From the NCBI GenBank assembly GCA_903959905.1, contig CAJBYO010000014.1, forward strand, positions 1-64,000: a stretch of DNA of 64,000 nt, written 5' to 3'. Below the pieces are notes generated by a model that saw nothing but the letters and a program-made list of their open reading frames with translations, made no database searches and was not told where the DNA came from. Positions 60,694 through 64,000 of the stretch are shown here, in pieces. A program made the position numbers and the translations under genes. Every line of letters begins with the position of its first letter. The stretch's first letter is position 1. The DNA is from an uncultured Bacteroidales bacterium (GTDB taxonomy: Bacteria; Bacteroidota; Bacteroidia; Bacteroidales; FEN-979).

Positions 60694-61445
60694 ATGAAAA
60701 GATATCACTCGGTTTGATCGGGTTTCCACTCACACATTCCCGGTCGCCCGGCTGGTTTAAAGAAAAATTCGCACGGGAAGGACTGACGAATGCAGAATAC
60801 CATCTTTTTCCCCTCACTTCCGTTGAACAATTTCCGTTGCTTCTCATGGAGAATCCTACGCTGCAGGGACTTAATGTCACCATTCCCTACAAGGTGAAAA
60901 TCATCCCATACCTGGACGAACTGGATGAAACTGCGCGAATGATCGGGGCGGTCAATACGATCAGAATTTCCCTTGACGGTGGAGCCGTTCATACGAAAGG
61001 TTTCAACACCGATTCTCCCGGGTTTCTGAACACAATCAGCCATATTCCTCCCCGGGTTAAGGCGCTGATCCTGGGCACAGGCGGAGCGGCCAGGGCAGTT
61101 GCCCATGCTTTCAAAACCAGGAATATTTCATTTAAATTTGTTTCAAGGCTCAGCAAAGGAGCCGATACCATTCACTATGATGACCTGGAACCCGGTTTAT
61201 TCCAGGATTACAGGATGATCGTCAATACAACCCCCCTTGGGATGTTTCCGGACACCGGAACCTGTGCCCCCATCCCCTACCAACTGCTCACTCCTGACCA
61301 TGTGGTTTATGACCTTGTTTACAATCCGGAAGAGACAACCTTTTTAAGACATGCCCGTCTTATGCATGCGCAGACAATCAATGGCATGCAAATGCTTATC
61401 AATCAGGCAGAATATTCTTTTAAAATCATGACCGGCAAACCATAA
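60687..61445 (+). CDS. aroE: Shikimate dehydrogenase
   Basis: A 252-residue protein of the aromatic amino-acid pathway: substrate domain SLGLIGFPLTHSRSPGWF, GLNVTIPYKVKIIPYLDELDETARMIGAVNTIR (catalytic Lys in PYK), FNTDSPGFL and NADP-binding LGTGGAARAVAHAF. It reduces 3-dehydroshikimate to shikimate. It follows comA by 36 bp and is probably in the same transcript. Confidence 0.94.
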   Translation: MGNEKISLGLIGFPLTHSRSPGWFKEKFAREGLTNAEYHLFPLTSVEQFPLLLMENPTLQGLNVTIPYKVKIIPYLDELDETARMIGAVNTIRISLDGGAVHTKGFNTDSPGFLNTISHIPPRVKALILGTGGAARAVAHAFKTRNISFKFVSRLSKGADTIHYDDLEPGLFQDYRMIVNTTPLGMFPDTGTCAPIPYQLLTPDHVVYDLVYNPEETTFLRHARLMHAQTINGMQMLINQAEYSFKIMTGKP

Positions 61446-61514
61446 TTTGCTTACCGTCAGTATTTAGAAGAATTCTCAATAAGCCATCCGGGAAAATTCC
61501 AACCCCCTTTTGCT

Positions 61515-61522
61515 TAAATTTG
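61515..61522 (+). promoter_or_regulatory. Putative -7 element for the redox operon
   Basis: TAAATTTG lies 57 nt before the ATG at 61580. Confidence 0.42.
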
Positions 61523-61579
61523 CAGGCAGAACAACCAGCGCAAAGCTTATAATTACTCAATTTCCTGAAATCTTAAGCC

Positions 61580-62449
61580 ATGTCTAAACCCGCGCACTAC
61601 ATTTACATTATCGTATTATCGGCCATCGTTATCGCAACACTCGGGGCTGTCGGATATTTTGGATATCCTTATTACAGCCTGGGCATCGAAGACCGACCTT
61701 TTCATCCAGATAATTCCCTTTTAAAACCAAGCGGAATCTGGGGACATGGCTTTGGGATCATCGGATCATTGTTCATGATGATTGGTGTATCGCTTTATAT
61801 GGCCAGAAAACGACTCAGGTCCCTTTCCCGCATCGGGATATTGAAACACTGGCTTGAATTTCATATTTTTCTATGTTCGCTGGGGCCCATCCTCGTTCTG
61901 TACCATACCTCGTTCAAGTTCGGCGGGCTTGTCGCCATCAGTTTCTGGAGTATGGTGGCGGTATTTGCAAGTGGAATTATAGGCCGGTTTATTTATATTC
62001 AGATCCCCCGAACAATAGAAGGCCGGGAATTGAGTTTAAATGAAGTAAGGTCGCTGAAGAGTGATATCGGCGACAAAATCCAAAAACTGGTTGCCTTAGA
62101 TGAAGAAAGTTACAATATAATTGTAGATTCCACAAAGAAAAAGGTTGAGCTCTATCATCCGAACTTCTTGATCCGTGCTGTAAGAAAATACAATGATGAC
62201 AGGAAAACCCTGCTGAATGTAAAAAGAGTACTCAGGCATAATAATGTATCCAGGTCCCAACAAAAAGAGATAGTACACCTTGTTAATAGTGACATTTCAC
62301 TGAACAGGCGAATTGAACGGCTGGTCATCATGCAAAACCTGTTCAAATACTGGCACGTGGCGCATTTGCCATTTGCCCTGGTGATGCTCATCATTATGAT
62401 TATTCATGTTGTTGTGACAGTTACATTTGGTGCCCGCTGGATTTTTTAA
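61580..62449 (+). CDS. Membrane cytochrome-b-like protein of a redox operon
   Basis: A 289-residue protein with about five membrane helices: 1 (YIYIIVLSAIVIATLGAVGYFG), 2 (GHGFGIIGSLFMMIGVSLYM), 3 (HIFLCSLGPILVLYH), 4 (GLVAISFWSMVAVFASGIIG) and 5 at the C-terminus (HLPFALVMLIIMIIHVVVTVTFG), separated by a charged, mainly helical segment (about 150-255). Several His in or near helices (GHG, LKHWLEFH, YHTSF, WHVAHLPF, IHVVV) could bind b-type haem. No exact family name can be given. The next two genes (ferredoxin-flavoprotein and cytochrome c) suggest it connects the quinone pool with them. Confidence 0.75.
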   Translation: MSKPAHYIYIIVLSAIVIATLGAVGYFGYPYYSLGIEDRPFHPDNSLLKPSGIWGHGFGIIGSLFMMIGVSLYMARKRLRSLSRIGILKHWLEFHIFLCSLGPILVLYHTSFKFGGLVAISFWSMVAVFASGIIGRFIYIQIPRTIEGRELSLNEVRSLKSDIGDKIQKLVALDEESYNIIVDSTKKKVELYHPNFLIRAVRKYNDDRKTLLNVKRVLRHNNVSRSQQKEIVHLVNSDISLNRRIERLVIMQNLFKYWHVAHLPFALVMLIIMIIHVVVTVTFGARWIF

Positions 62450-62451
62450 CT

Positions 62452-63783
62452 ATGGAAATTATCTTCGAGAAATTTGCAGCCTATTCAGTAGCGATCCTCC
62501 TGTGTTTGATCGTGGTGGGGATTTACCTAAGAAAACAGAGGCGTGACTCCAGGAAAGTTGAGGAAAAAATCGTCAAGGCAAAACTTGACGGGTTGTATGA
62601 ACCTGTTTCCCTCCACCCGGTTGTTGACGAAGGCAGTTGCATCAGAACAGGTGCCTGTATAGCCGCCTGTCCGGAAAAGGACATCCTCGGAATCAGGAAC
62701 GGTAAAGCCACCACCATCAATGCCTCCCATTGCATCGGACACGGAGCCTGCTTTCATGCCTGCCCTACCCAGGCCATCACGCTCTGCATCGGAACTGAAA
62801 AAAGAGGCGTTGACCTGCCACATATCAATGATACCTTTGAGACCAACATTCCCGGGATATATATTGCCGGAGAACTTGGAGGAATGGGGCTGATAAAAAA
62901 TGCAGTGGTGCAAGGAAAGCAGGCAGTTGAGAACATCGCCAAAGCCCATAAGAAAGATCATTCAGCAGAATATGACCTGATTGTGGTAGGTGCGGGCCCT
63001 GCAGGGATCTCAGGTACCCTCACTGCCAAGAAACACCAGCTTAAATGCCTGACACTCGACCAGGACACCCTGGGGGGCACGGTTTTCACCTTTCCAAGGT
63101 CAAAAATTGTGATGACATCAGCCATGGACCTGCCGCTTTATGGCAGGGTTAAACTCTATGAAACAAGTAAATCGGAGCTGCTTGCACTATGGCAAGACGT
63201 ATTGAAGAAAAACAACATAGACATCAGGGAAAATTCAAAGGTAGAGGCTATTGTCCCCGAAAACAATTATTTCAGGGTGGAGACACTGAATGGCGATCAA
63301 TTCACTGCCAGGAATGTCCTTCTCGCCATCGGTCGCCGCGGAACACCCAGAAAATTGAACGTTCAGGGCGAAACACTTGAAAAGGTCGCCTATAAACTGC
63401 TGGAACCTGAACTTATAAGCCAAAAGGACATCATGGTTGTTGGCGGAGGTGATTCAGCCATAGAGTCTGCCTTGCTGCTTGCAGACCAAAACAACGTAAC
63501 ACTTTCATACCGGAGCGAATCTTTCAGCCGGATCAAACCAAAAAACAACGAGAAAATAAACGAGGCCATCACTTCAGGCAAGGTCAGGATGCTGTTCAAT
63601 ACAACCCCCATCAGTATTGAAAAGGAGCAAATCCTGCTTAAGTCTAATGACGGATCCGAACTGAGCATTAAAAATGACATGATCTTTATTTTCGCAGGGG
63701 GAGAACTTCCAACCCAGTTCCTGCAGAAGATCGGGTTACAGATCACGAAGAAATTTGGGGAAGCTATTCTAAAGCACAAATGA
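62452..63783 (+). CDS. Membrane-anchored ferredoxin-flavoprotein oxidoreductase
   Basis: A 443-residue protein: an N-terminal helix (AAYSVAILLCLIVVGIYL), a two-cluster ferredoxin-like domain (about 60-110), and a thioredoxin-reductase-like flavin domain (VVGAGPAGISGTLTAKKH at about 178; second nucleotide-binding loop MVVGGGDSAIESALLLA). Both Fe-S motifs lack the usual second Cys: CIRTGACIAACP and CIGHGACFHACP (Cys-x5-Cys-x3-Cys-Pro), with Thr and His in its place. The segment IPGIYIAGELGGMGLIKNAVVQGKQAVENIA belongs to the flavoprotein group. No CxxC redox pair is seen in the reductase part, so it is not a thioredoxin reductase. It follows the membrane gene by 2 bp. Confidence 0.88.
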   Translation: MEIIFEKFAAYSVAILLCLIVVGIYLRKQRRDSRKVEEKIVKAKLDGLYEPVSLHPVVDEGSCIRTGACIAACPEKDILGIRNGKATTINASHCIGHGACFHACPTQAITLCIGTEKRGVDLPHINDTFETNIPGIYIAGELGGMGLIKNAVVQGKQAVENIAKAHKKDHSAEYDLIVVGAGPAGISGTLTAKKHQLKCLTLDQDTLGGTVFTFPRSKIVMTSAMDLPLYGRVKLYETSKSELLALWQDVLKKNNIDIRENSKVEAIVPENNYFRVETLNGDQFTARNVLLAIGRRGTPRKLNVQGETLEKVAYKLLEPELISQKDIMVVGGGDSAIESALLLADQNNVTLSYRSESFSRIKPKNNEKINEAITSGKVRMLFNTTPISIEKEQILLKSNDGSELSIKNDMIFIFAGGELPTQFLQKIGLQITKKFGEAILKHK

Positions 63784-64000
63784 AATACATGATATCCGGG
63801 GCAAAGCTCTTATACGGCCTTTTTATCCTGGCATTCCTTGCCGGCCATGCTCTTTTTGCACAGATTTCTCCCGGAGAATTATCCAGGGTGCATTCGAACC
63901 TTGAAGGGATGTCAAACTGTACCCATTGCCATGTGCTGGGAAAGAAAGTTTCCAACCAGAAATGCCTGGAATGCCATACGGAACTGAAAGCCAGGATTGA
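63780..64000 (+). CDS. Multiheme cytochrome c (partial, cut by window end)
   Basis: The ATG overlaps the stop of the flavoprotein gene (ATGA). The visible 73 residues show a signal peptide (LLYGLFILAFLAGHALFAQ) and two haem motifs, CTHCH and CLECH, separated by 12 residues, as in cytochrome c3/c7-type proteins. More haem sites are expected beyond the edge. It is exported and probably accepts electrons from, or passes them to, the two upstream proteins. Confidence 0.85.
   Translation, partial: MKYMISGAKLLYGLFILAFLAGHALFAQISPGELSRVHSNLEGMSNCTHCHVLGKKVSNQKCLECHTELKARI

Overview
The window is chromosomal DNA from a Bacteroidota bacterium, probably an environmental, anaerobe-leaning Bacteroidales-type lineage. 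Evidence seen directly: four secreted proteins end in type IX secretion (T9SS) sorting domains of type A or type B (gliding-motility-associated) kind; many genes are preceded by the Bacteroidota -7 element TAnnTTTG; Shine-Dalgarno sequences are mostly absent (recA is an exception); and there are marker families such as WbqC-like, DUF5063, FeoA-FeoB fusion and bifunctional FtcD. No rRNA, tRNA or CRISPR array was seen.

Layout. 1-163: right end of an IS21-like element (istB tail plus tandem terminal repeats). 390-7242: histidine catabolism genes ftcD and hutI, with a lipoprotein zinc peptidase and a T9SS cargo protein between them. 7301-12871: an orphan transposase zinc-ribbon protein, a periplasmic/cytoplasmic thioredoxin pair, a WbqC-like protein, a feoAB fusion with a 48-residue Cys-rich partner, a GTGACGG heptamer array and an NlpC/P60 hydrolase. 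12874-20502 (minus strand): an outer-membrane barrel protein, tex, and two T9SS proteins joined to tex by overlapping start/stop codons. 20706-26056: a LutA-like Fe-S protein, a TPR histidine kinase/LuxR regulator pair and an SPFH protein. 26197-31014: an M49-like peptidase, an acylating aldehyde dehydrogenase, a STAS protein and a DEAD-box helicase.

31067-38900 looks like an SOS-type mutagenesis locus: a second-type DnaE, DinB and a LexA-like XRE-S24 repressor with a visible Ala-Gly / Ser / Lys set. A 34-bp motif is shared by the upstream regions of dnaE and of dinB/repressor. A kefF-kefC-like pair sits between dnaE and dinB and is bracketed by inverted octamer arrays. 38976-44410: a FIST sensor followed by a 1418-residue multi-PAS hybrid kinase whose REC-Hpt linker is encoded by C10 and C9 tracts. 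44572-48735: nucleotide-sugar genes (UDP-glucuronate decarboxylase-like, rfbD), a phosphohexomutase and a DUF5063 protein.

48751-61445 is housekeeping: recA with a TPR lipoprotein, bcp, nth, an FAD reductase, a T9SS protein, a CoA-binding protein, a MORN protein, recR, glmM, a TPR protein, a ComA-like protein and aroE. The last 2.4 kb begins an electron-transfer operon: a membrane cytochrome-b-like protein, a membrane-anchored ferredoxin/flavoprotein and a multiheme cytochrome c cut by the window end.

A theme running through the window is short degenerate tandem repeats with 7- or 8-bp units at gene boundaries. Two of these arrays lie inside the dnaE reading frame without breaking it.
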